Of a stretch of DNA of 20,815 nucleotides, positions 14,689 through 20,815 are shown piece after piece. Numbering within the stretch: position 1 is the first letter of the stretch; each line of letters begins with the position of its first letter. The position numbers and the translations under genes were made by a program. The notes under the pieces were generated by a model, which saw nothing but the letters and a program-made list of their open reading frames with translations, searched no databases and was not told where the DNA came from. Source of the stretch: Methanobacteriota archaeon (GTDB lineage Archaea > Thermoplasmatota > Poseidoniia > Poseidoniales > Poseidoniaceae); assembly GCA_002719475.1 (NCBI GenBank), contig PBHQ01000053.1:1-20815 (forward strand), written 5' to 3'.

Positions 14689-15303
14689 TCAGTCATCATC
14701 GTCAAACTTTACCCTGCGGGCCGCTTCTACCACTCCTTCTTCCAAGAACCAAAATTCAGGGGTCGGTTCAGGCATGAAATCATCCCATTTCTGGACCGTA
14801 CGGGCGAATATCTCTTCTCCGGATTGAGTGCGGCACCACTCATGTATCCATTCAGCATCCTTGACTACTTTCTCGTCATCTTTTGCTAATCGCTTCAATA
14901 TCTCAGCCTGCATACCCATAGTTACCATCCAAGTAGGGGATAGAGCATATGTCATGAACGGGTTTCGTTCTGTATCCACACTTCTCCATTCAATCCACAA
15001 TCCGAGAACTCGATCATATACCCAGCCAACAAATAGCACGGCAACCATAACGCCAACAAATATTGATGATAGGCCCCAGTATGTGTTTGCAATCCCTAAC
15101 GTGGTTTCTTCTGCTTTGAAACGCCATCTGACATAAGGCCAAATCAATAATGTGAGGGTTGTTGCCCAAAACCCGATGCTGATGAAGGCTTGAGATTGCT
15201 GGACTCGCCAATATTGGCGCATCATCCATTTCTTTAGGATGTTCTCTTGGCTATCTGGAGACGGTTTGGACATTGTCCTCATCGCTTCGCGAACATTGAC
15301 CAT
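14689..15303 (-). CDS. Two-helix membrane protein, unknown
   Basis: 204 residues. Two hydrophobic segments lie at about 40-58 and 74-97. The region after them is charged and Trp-rich (EWIHEWCRTQSGEEI, FMPEPTPEFWFLEEGV) and ends in DDDD. The family is not recognised. In-frame ATGs occur at residues 1, 8 and 11; the first is used but the later ones are possible. It lies 17 bases downstream of the DUF4105 gene, so the two are likely co-transcribed. Confidence 0.7.
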   Translation of the reverse strand: MVNVREAMRTMSKPSPDSQENILKKWMMRQYWRVQQSQAFISIGFWATTLTLLIWPYVRWRFKAEETTLGIANTYWGLSSIFVGVMVAVLFVGWVYDRVLGLWIEWRSVDTERNPFMTYALSPTWMVTMGMQAEILKRLAKDDEKVVKDAEWIHEWCRTQSGEEIFARTVQKWDDFMPEPTPEFWFLEEGVVEAARRVKFDDDD

Positions 15304-15314
15304 ACAAGCACCTT

Positions 15315-15329
15315 TCGCCCTCAGGGCGA
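15315..15329. repeat. Inverted repeat around the DUF4105 gene stop codon
   Basis: TCGCCC (15315-15320) and GGGCGA (15324-15329) are perfect reverse complements separated by three bases, which are the TGA stop (on the minus strand) of the DUF4105 gene. The loop is tight and there is no adjacent T-tract on the minus strand, so it is a poor classical terminator. It could slow readthrough between the two genes. Confidence 0.35.
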
Positions 15330-16184
15330 TTTAGGAAGGGGTTCTCTGACGTATTGGCTGAAAGGGGTGTGGCCCTCCCATTTACGCGCGTATTCGGCGA
15401 CCTCGCTAATCTCTAACGTCTTACTGTACCCCCCCCAATCCTGAATTAACTTGTATCTGAAGGCTGCACGGGCAGCATGACCTGGAAGAAAGGCTCGCCA
15501 ATTGAAAGGGATTTTATTTGCCGAAACTGCATTAACTTGAGAAACAATTGTTGTTGTACAAGATGCCGAAAGTGTGTGGTACCATTCTGGCCGATCTCCA
15601 AGCTGATTCAAACGCTTACACAATTGTAAGAATAATGCTTTGTTGTCTTCTTTGTCGGCTTCTACCCTGAACATGTGGACCTTGTGTTTTCTGACATTTG
15701 TTCGCAGGTATAGTGCATCTTCCTCTGTCGCAACCAATAGATAGAGTTCAAATGCCCTCCACATCCCGAGCCAGGGGCTATATTTTGCTCCCTTTTCTCT
15801 TCTGGATTCAAAAGAAAAAGTCACCGTTTCTTCATCTTCGAATTCAAAGCTAAGCATGGTATGGGCTAGTCCCTTTATTCGGTGAAAATGATCGATAATG
15901 AACCAAGCATCTTTGATTTTGTTGATATCAAATGTTTTCTCTATCCAAGAAATATCGTGATCTTTTGTAGTTCTCCATTTGAAATCTCGGATGTTTCTGA
16001 TAGACACTAAATTTTCACGAACTTTTGCAAAGCCGTGCTCAGCACAGTCGCTCCACCATTCGCGCTCAAGATTTGGCTTACGTGGCTTTACCCTAGTCCA
16101 CCAAAGCCAAGCATATCTACTGATAATTGTGAATAGACCAGCGGCGATTAAACAGCCAACTATTAACAAGAACCCTTCCAACAC
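15321..16184 (-). CDS. Membrane-anchored DUF4105 (Lnb N-terminal-like) protein
   Basis: 287 residues. One N-terminal hydrophobic helix (about 4-29) is followed by a basic stretch (RVKPRKP). The rest matches DUF4105, a papain/NlpC-P60-like fold: IRNIRDFKW (62-70), AHTMLSFEF (107-115, candidate catalytic His108), FSFESRREKGAKYSPWLG (123-140), AFELYLL and LYLRTNVRKHKV, then WYHTLSASCTTTI (201-213) with candidate nucleophile Cys209. A bacterial DUF4105 relative has been tied to lipoprotein N-acylation (Lnb, Bacteroides), and a lipoprotein gene lies 50 bases upstream here. Whether the domain faces outward is not clear. The start is GTG with AGGAG six bases before it (about 16191-16195). DUF4105 is rarely noted in archaea, as far as I know, so lateral origin is possible. 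Confidence 0.82.
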   Translation of the reverse strand: MLEGFLLIVGCLIAAGLFTIISRYAWLWWTRVKPRKPNLEREWWSDCAEHGFAKVRENLVSIRNIRDFKWRTTKDHDISWIEKTFDINKIKDAWFIIDHFHRIKGLAHTMLSFEFEDEETVTFSFESRREKGAKYSPWLGMWRAFELYLLVATEEDALYLRTNVRKHKVHMFRVEADKEDNKALFLQLCKRLNQLGDRPEWYHTLSASCTTTIVSQVNAVSANKIPFNWRAFLPGHAARAAFRYKLIQDWGGYSKTLEISEVAEYARKWEGHTPFSQYVREPLPKSP

Positions 16185-16234
16185 TACTTGCTCCTAACAG
16201 CATTCGATGTTATGGCTTGTGCAGGTTTCAACCT

Positions 16235-18598
16235 TCATCGGGGGTTTTCAGATTCGGCTTCGCCATCATCCCGTTCTTCTTCGGCGCCATCTGATGAAAT
16301 TGTGCCGCCTTCTTCCCGATATTGATCTTCATAATCAACTGCTTCTCGAAGAATCAGCGAATCTACAGTCTCCATAGTGGTGAGATTGGTCACAGTTACT
16401 CCGGCGTGAGAAATAGCATAGATGAAGTCGCCCATGAAGATTGAGCGGCGAATTCCAGTATCGCTCCAATAGTAATGGCTGCCAGTATAGAATTCTGAGT
16501 GATCTACTTCTCCATGTACTGACATATTCTCGCCTTCTGAAACGTTAATAATCATCAACTTGGATACCCAATTGTATTTCCATTGATGTCTTCCATCATC
16601 ATCATACCAATACTTGTAACGATATGTGTTCATGGGCACTGCAAGCATTTCTTTCGGAGCCCAATACTGGAAAGCTTTGTGTTCATACAAGGCTTCGGAA
16701 TTGCTCCATGACCAACCATCAGTACTATCCAATACTGGACTCAAGCCTAGTATGCTATCTCTAGTTGGGCTGCTTGTATTTGTAATGTTGAAAAGAGAAA
16801 GTTGTGTCTTAGACCAATCTAAGCCGGTGCCATCTTCATTTGCCGGCCCAATTCCAATAGTAAGAAGGAATTCTTCGCTAAGCGGGTGGATATAGGTTGA
16901 AACTCCTGGTACTTCGAGTTCTCCAAGTATTGTAGGAGTTGTTGGGTCTGCAAGATCTATAATCCACAGAGGATCGATTTGTTCAAATGTTACGATGTAA
17001 GCCATTTCATCTACGAAACGGGCGCTCCAGATTCGCTCGGTCTGAGCAATCCCCCCGAGGTGACCAATCTCTGAAAGGATTGGGTTTCCAGTGGAATCCA
17101 CATCCTTCTCTAGAATGTAAACATGATTTTCCATCGGATCCGGGTCTTCCATCCACCACCTATTCCACTGCCCAGTAGTACTTGCTACGCGGATGTATCC
17201 ATCATATTCAGAAAGACAGAATTGATCTAGAACTGTGCCGTTAATTCGTCCACTGCCCGCATAAGTAGTGCTTCCGTCATCCGAGATATCAAATGCGTGT
17301 ATATTGGTTGCTTCATTCAATTCGTCATTGCCCCAATACCACCACCAATCTTGAGCTTGTTCAACAACTAGCATGACATCTCCGCTCGCATAGATTGTGG
17401 GCCAATTGCTAATCAAATGGTCCGCTTCAAAAGAGAAGTCTTCACTATGTAAATCGAGGGTCATAATCGAAGTCACCCCTCTACTCATACTGTCCTCGCT
17501 GGTGATGAAGTCATTGCAACCATTATTTGTCATCAAATGGGAGATTATCTCTGGACCTTGGCGCTCGTAGATTTGTGGTACAAAATCTGAAAGTGTCAAA
17601 TTATCCACTGCTTGTTCGTTCTTTTCCATCGCTTGCCAAGCGGCTGTTCTGCGCATTTCCAAGCGGTCCGGGTGGTCCCAATCAAGGTACCAATATTCTT
17701 CTGGATATTCCAGCCATGTTTGAATTCCTGGAAGGTTCATCCATCCGTGGTTAACTAAGCGAACCGTTCCATTTACTTCACGTGCAGTCATGTAGTATCC
17801 TTCAAGATACAATTCGCGCTCGACTGTAGGGGCCGTACGGTTGCTAATATCAACAACAGTGAACTTGGTTAGGGTTTCTGACCTCCACCAATATTGTTCC
17901 TCATCCATGATGATCTCTCTCAAAGGATCTGAGTCATCCAAATGCCACCCGTTTACTGTAGAAATTAATACTAGACTATCGCCATCCAACATCATTTCTC
18001 TAACATTGCCTTCAACTTCAGTCTCGGATTCAAAAGTTATCTGGCCTATTTCAGGAACTCCTAGAATGGTTAATGTCCCATCGTTTAGAATGTAAATATG
18101 ATATCCGTCCGTCTTGATGAAGTCGGCTTCATCAACGCCTGATTCTTGGTTATTGGTCCCGGAGAAATCTTCCCCCTCGACGCGTGAGTCAGAATTTGTT
18201 CTGCTCTGCCCACCTGATTCTGCTGGTGCGGATTCGGCGACGTCGCCATCCACCATCATATCATCTTCAGCCCAGCCCCAGCCCCAGTAATAGTCACCTT
18301 GTTCAACAGCCTGTAACAATTGAATTCTAGCCTCTTCCAAAATTGTTGCTTTTAATTCCGTTTCTAATTCTTGGCAATCTGTGAAAGGCGTTAGATTAGG
18401 AGACGTAGGTACTCGAGGTGGTATAATATCCCAATCTGTAGGTAATTCGGTAATTATTTCTGGTTTATCCACTATATCGTCAATCGGCGTTTCTTCTGCT
18501 ATTTCTTCAATCACACCAAGACATCCGGATAAAGACATCAGCAGCATTATCGAAGTGATTGTAATCAAGCGTGGCAAGGCGGAAAGGCTCTGCACCAT
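16235..18598 (-). CDS. Secreted beta-propeller lipoprotein (PF09826-type)
   Basis: 787 residues. The N terminus has a hydrophobic signal (ITITSIMLLMSLSGC) whose Cys26 in SLSGC fits a lipobox, so the protein is probably lipid-anchored outside the cell. An acidic, Trp/Tyr-rich linker follows (about 30-145, including DYYWGWGWAEDD). The propeller domain begins at FSGTNNQESGVDEADFIKT (about 145-163), the hallmark of the secreted beta-propeller family with its C-terminal domain. Repeated blades of about 60-80 residues, many Trp and Tyr, continue to about residue 740. The last 45 residues are acidic and disordered. The ligand is unknown; cell-surface binding of polymers is plausible. A TATA-like TTAATATG (18619-18626) is about 25 bases before the ATG, so the transcript is probably leaderless. 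Confidence 0.93.
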   Translation of the reverse strand: MVQSLSALPRLITITSIMLLMSLSGCLGVIEEIAEETPIDDIVDKPEIITELPTDWDIIPPRVPTSPNLTPFTDCQELETELKATILEEARIQLLQAVEQGDYYWGWGWAEDDMMVDGDVAESAPAESGGQSRTNSDSRVEGEDFSGTNNQESGVDEADFIKTDGYHIYILNDGTLTILGVPEIGQITFESETEVEGNVREMMLDGDSLVLISTVNGWHLDDSDPLREIIMDEEQYWWRSETLTKFTVVDISNRTAPTVERELYLEGYYMTAREVNGTVRLVNHGWMNLPGIQTWLEYPEEYWYLDWDHPDRLEMRRTAAWQAMEKNEQAVDNLTLSDFVPQIYERQGPEIISHLMTNNGCNDFITSEDSMSRGVTSIMTLDLHSEDFSFEADHLISNWPTIYASGDVMLVVEQAQDWWWYWGNDELNEATNIHAFDISDDGSTTYAGSGRINGTVLDQFCLSEYDGYIRVASTTGQWNRWWMEDPDPMENHVYILEKDVDSTGNPILSEIGHLGGIAQTERIWSARFVDEMAYIVTFEQIDPLWIIDLADPTTPTILGELEVPGVSTYIHPLSEEFLLTIGIGPANEDGTGLDWSKTQLSLFNITNTSSPTRDSILGLSPVLDSTDGWSWSNSEALYEHKAFQYWAPKEMLAVPMNTYRYKYWYDDDGRHQWKYNWVSKLMIINVSEGENMSVHGEVDHSEFYTGSHYYWSDTGIRRSIFMGDFIYAISHAGVTVTNLTTMETVDSLILREAVDYEDQYREEGGTISSDGAEEERDDGEAESENPR

Positions 18599-18616
18599 GC
18601 CTAGTCGGTGGCCTTT

Positions 18617-18628
18617 CCCATATTAAGT
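18617..18628 (-). promoter_or_regulatory. TATA-like box of the beta-propeller lipoprotein gene
   Basis: On the minus strand CTTAATATGGG lies about 25 bases upstream of the ATG at 18598, which would make the mRNA leaderless. Confidence 0.45.
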
Positions 18629-18645
18629 GGACATGGTTGGGTCAT

Positions 18646-18655
18646 TTTACGTAAA
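18646..18655. promoter_or_regulatory. 10-bp palindrome TTTACGTAAA upstream of lipoprotein gene
   Basis: A perfect palindrome sits about 50 bases before the ATG and about 20 bases upstream of the TATA-like box, where archaeal regulators can bind. It may be an operator; a chance palindrome of this length is also possible in AT-rich DNA. Confidence 0.3.
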
Positions 18656-18659
18656 TTGA

Positions 18660-18995
18660 TTAGCCGAATGACAATTTATCCTCAATCGCCTGTTCTAATT
18701 CTGCCAACCTTTCAGTCAAGGTTTCCATTTGATATTGATCTGCATAACTTCCGTCCGCCTTTTTCATGCGCATGGTTACTTCTCTCACATCTTTACGATT
18801 CTTGACATTATTAACTTGATTAATCAAACTCAACAATCTCCTTTGCTGAATAATCTTCCACAAAATAATCCCAAAAATTGCAGCCAAAATTAAGCCTAGA
18901 ATGATGATTGTTGAAATCGCCCCAGTGTCTCCTGATGCCATTATTTGCCCCAGTGTCATTTCTGAATCGGCCGAGACTTCCCCTTCAGCAGCCAT
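18660..18995 (-). CDS. Small single-pass membrane protein with C-terminal coiled coil
   Basis: 111 residues from the ATG at 18993-18995. A short polar N terminus leads into one strong membrane helix (about 26-48, TGAISTIIILGLILAAIF and on). A basic stretch (KIIQQRR) follows, then a helical region ending in a heptad-like segment (TLTERLAELEQAIEDKL). The topology is probably N-out with the coiled coil inside. The TATA-like GATATATTTTC is centred 25 bases before the ATG, so the transcript is probably leaderless; an in-frame TTG at 19026-19028 overlaps that box and is therefore rejected as start. The family is not recognised. It diverges from the CYTH gene, and the lipoprotein gene lies 61 bases beyond it on the same strand. 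Confidence 0.7.
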   Translation of the reverse strand: MAAEGEVSADSEMTLGQIMASGDTGAISTIIILGLILAAIFGIILWKIIQQRRLLSLINQVNNVKNRKDVREVTMRMKKADGSYADQYQMETLTERLAELEQAIEDKLSFG

Positions 18996-19012
18996 GTCTC
19001 TCCCTGAACCCC

Positions 19013-19026
19013 GAAAATATATCTTC
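19013..19026. promoter_or_regulatory. TATA-like element between two divergent genes
   Basis: GAAAATATATCTTC is AT-rich on both strands. It is correctly placed (about 25 bases) for leaderless transcription of the minus-strand gene at 18995. For the plus-strand CYTH gene it is only about 16 bases before the ATG at 19036, too close to serve that start. Confidence 0.4.
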
Positions 19027-19035
19027 AATGAAAGG

Positions 19036-19611
19036 ATGTCGGCGTATTTTCACTTGAATGGGCAAATCATCATCATCGAGAACGGGGCGCAGGGTTCCGT
19101 GGGTAAAGAAATTGAAAGGCGATTTTTGGTTTTGGAAAAGCCGACATTTCTCATTCGGCTGGATTCCTATGAAATTGAGCAGTGGTATGCTCCAGATATG
19201 GCCGGGTTAAAACCGCCTAAAGAAATGGATCTCAGTCTGGTTCATGATGGAGTGCGCATTAGAAAACAAAACAAAAAATGGTTTGCGAATATGAAAGGTG
19301 AATGGGATGGTGCCTCGCGTGTTGAATATGAATGGGAAATCAATAAAATTGAGTGTAAAGAATGGTGGCCAAGTATAGTAAAAACCCGTTTTTTGTGGAC
19401 TGATTCGGAAGGAATGGTGTGGGAAATAGATGTATTTCACGGTCTTTTAGATGGATTGGTTATTGCTGAAGTTGAGTTACCAACAGAAGACCATTTTCTT
19501 TCTATCCCTTCATGGATTAGTGGAGAAATTACTGGAGAGGTTGGCTGGTCAAACTATGAATTAGCACAATCAAACTATGCTGAAATTGTGCAAAGCATCG
19601 TGAATACGTGA
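19036..19611 (+). CDS. CYTH-domain protein (triphosphate tunnel metalloenzyme-like)
   Basis: CYTH proteins bind triphosphates in a beta-barrel tunnel and include CyaB adenylyl cyclases, thiamine triphosphatases and inorganic triphosphatases. Here the ExExK signature near the N terminus reads GKEIERRFLV (E25, E27, then Arg29 rather than Lys). Alternating charged strands follow (VRIRKQNKKWFANMKG, RVEYEWEIN), and an IAEVELPTED strand (about residues 138-147) supplies the second acidic pair. A short length (191 residues, or 170 from a GTG at 19099) fits single-domain members. The N terminus before EIER is unusually long, so the GTG at 19099 is a real alternative start. The last 42 bases overlap the convergent aminotransferase gene. 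Confidence 0.85.
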   Translation: MSAYFHLNGQIIIIENGAQGSVGKEIERRFLVLEKPTFLIRLDSYEIEQWYAPDMAGLKPPKEMDLSLVHDGVRIRKQNKKWFANMKGEWDGASRVEYEWEINKIECKEWWPSIVKTRFLWTDSEGMVWEIDVFHGLLDGLVIAEVELPTEDHFLSIPSWISGEITGEVGWSNYELAQSNYAEIVQSIVNT

Positions 19612-20652
19612 AATCTCTTCATCCGTCAAAAATGGATGAACTGGTATAGAGACGAGATTTGAGCAAATCCGTTCAGTGACTGGTAAACTTCCTTCCTTAT
19701 GTTGGGGGTGTTCAGACATGACAGGTTGTCTGTGACTAGGAGTTGAATAGTGCACTCTAGATTCTATCCCTCTATTGGAAAGGTGTTCTACCAATTCAGC
19801 AGGGTGGTCACAATATAGTACATATTGGTGCCAGCCATGTATTGCTCCTGCCCTCACTTTAGGTGCTTTTAGTAATGGGATTTGGTCAATAACTTGAGTA
19901 TGTAAAGCTGCAATTTCTTGCCTCCTTATCTGCCATTCATCGAGATGTTTCAATTGTGCTCTACCAATTGCCGCTTGTATTTCTGACATCCTCAAATTAC
20001 TAGTCAATGCCTCTATGCTAGAATCTTTGCTTCTCCCATGGTCAACCCATGATTGCAATCGTTCAGCAAGATCTAATCGCGTCGTAGTAATCATACCACC
20101 TTCTCCGCCAACCGCCATATTCTTGCTTGGAAAGAATGAGAAACACGCAATATCTCCTAGAGAGCCTACCATTGAACCATTCAATATTGCACCGTGGGCT
20201 TGAGCCGCATCTTCAATTATCGGAACTCCTTCTGGGAGTTTCATTGAGAATGGTTGACCAAAAAGATGCACTCCTAAAATGGCCTTTGTGCGTTCTGTAA
20301 CTGCATCAGCAACCGATTTGGGATCAAGGCACCAATACTCTTCTTCAACATCAACAAATACAGGGGTAGCGCCAACAATTTCGATGCAGGAAACACTGGC
20401 AAAGAAGGTCAATGAAGGTACAATCACCTCATCTCCGGGCCCAATATCCAATAATCGTAGAGCAGCGATAAGTGATGCAGAACCGCTTGCGCATGGAACT
20501 GCCGCTTCTGCTCCACAATAGTGCGCAAATTCTCCTCCAAATGCTCGAGATTCAGGGCCCTTTACCCAACGACGAGAGGTGATTACATCTGTAGCTGCCT
20601 GAATCATTGAAGAATCAACCCAAGGCCGCGCCAAAGGGATGTTCGGCTCCAT
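19570..20652 (-). CDS. DegT/DnrJ/EryC1/StrS-family PLP aminotransferase
   Basis: 360 residues from the ATG at 20650-20652 (a GTG eleven codons upstream is less likely). The fold-type I aminotransferase pattern is complete: IPLARPWVD at the start, VPCASGSASLIAALRL (about 52-67), IGPGDEVIVPSLTFFASV (70-87), IIEDAAQAHGA (145-155, PLP-binding Asp148 and Gln151), and the PLP Lys177 in FSFFPSKNMAVGGEGG. SNLRMSEIQAAIGRAQL is the usual dimer-region block. Such enzymes make amino-sugars on nucleotide-sugar keto intermediates for glycans or glycolipids. The glycosyltransferase and Gfo/Idh genes some 5 kb away fit the same theme. The exact sugar is unknown. Confidence 0.94.
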   Translation of the reverse strand: MEPNIPLARPWVDSSMIQAATDVITSRRWVKGPESRAFGGEFAHYCGAEAAVPCASGSASLIAALRLLDIGPGDEVIVPSLTFFASVSCIEIVGATPVFVDVEEEYWCLDPKSVADAVTERTKAILGVHLFGQPFSMKLPEGVPIIEDAAQAHGAILNGSMVGSLGDIACFSFFPSKNMAVGGEGGMITTTRLDLAERLQSWVDHGRSKDSSIEALTSNLRMSEIQAAIGRAQLKHLDEWQIRRQEIAALHTQVIDQIPLLKAPKVRAGAIHGWHQYVLYCDHPAELVEHLSNRGIESRVHYSTPSHRQPVMSEHPQHKEGSLPVTERICSNLVSIPVHPFLTDEEISRIHDALHNFSIV

Positions 20653-20740
20653 GCTATTCACGAAGTAGAGGGATGATTTCAGCACTTTGGAGGATTAATG
20701 TGACCAAAACTCATGAAGGGGGTGGTGTTGCTGACGAAGC

Positions 20741-20815
20741 ATGCCCGATGATGATGTGCCAGTGGAAGAGGTTGAGGTCGAAGACAAAGACGCCTCTGAA
20801 ATGGGGGACCAGTGG
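20741..20815 (+). CDS. Start of an acidic protein, 3' end outside window
   Basis: From the ATG at 20741 the frame is open to the window end for 25 codons and reads MPDDDVPVEEVEVEDKDAS and on, a strongly acidic, probably disordered N terminus like that of the protein at the left edge. A GTG at 20700 opens another frame through this stretch, but its product is not acidic and is rich in Lys/Met/Trp. Divergent position to the aminotransferase supports a promoter in the 88-base gap. Function cannot be read from so little sequence. Confidence 0.5.
   Translation, partial: MPDDDVPVEEVEVEDKDASEMGDQW

Noticed and set aside
18901..19035. Extension of the CYTH gene to 18901
   Set aside because: It runs antisense through the membrane protein gene and its TATA-like box; the residues are not CYTH-like.
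1..20815. Mobile elements or defence islands
   Set aside because: No transposase, integrase, terminal inverted repeats or recognised defence genes were found; the TerB-like domain alone is not sufficient.

Overview
The window looks like a piece of a compact euryarchaeal chromosome, most plausibly a marine Thermoplasmatota lineage such as Poseidoniales (Marine Group II). The grounds are an archaeal-type DnaG primase, a group II chaperonin (thermosome) subunit, a PINA-type ATPase with a KH domain, TATA-like boxes about 25-35 nt before several start codons (some apparently leaderless), and very tight packing. Bacterial-type PurH and PurN, a DUF454 protein and a DUF4105 protein sit beside these archaeal genes. 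That mixture is common in planktonic euryarchaea. The species assignment is inference; no rRNA or tRNA gene was found.

Layout. Positions 2-850 (+) are the 3' part of an acidic protein cut by the window edge. A minus-strand group follows: archaeal dnaG, a DUF4149-like membrane protein, and a membrane protein with a Gln/Met repeat and a long Pro-rich tail (851-3917). A divergent intergenic region at about 3918-4113 holds nested perfect inverted repeats and may encode or carry a structured RNA. A plus-strand operon follows (4114-6052): a TerB-like helical protein, a HEAT-like helical protein, a 72-residue protein and MobA. PurN (-) and a DUF454 protein (+) diverge from what appears to be one two-way TATA element at 6726-6736.

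A long minus-strand run (14632 down to 7217) contains a GT-A glycosyltransferase, a Gfo/Idh/MocA oxidoreductase, a small membrane protein, a PIN-less PINA-type ATPase with KH domain, another membrane protein, a divergent thermosome subunit and PurH. Most gaps in it are short, but extra TATA-like elements suggest internal promoters. Upstream, also on the minus strand, are a secreted beta-propeller lipoprotein, a membrane-anchored DUF4105 protein and a two-helix membrane protein. A small single-pass coiled-coil membrane protein diverges from a CYTH-domain protein. A DegT-family PLP aminotransferase and the first codons of another acidic protein close the window.

How the genes fit together. PurN and PurH supply two steps of de novo IMP synthesis. 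DnaG and the PINA-like ATPase concern nucleic acids. The glycosyltransferase, the oxidoreductase and the DegT aminotransferase suggest surface or lipid glycan synthesis. The lipoprotein and the DUF4105 protein suggest a cell-envelope module. The items most worth follow-up are the DUF4105 protein directly downstream of a lipoprotein gene, the repeat-rich region upstream of dnaG, the PINA-type ATPase that has lost its PIN domain, the thermosome subunit with altered nucleotide-site motifs, and the fact that all four convergent gene pairs abut or overlap with no intergenic space.
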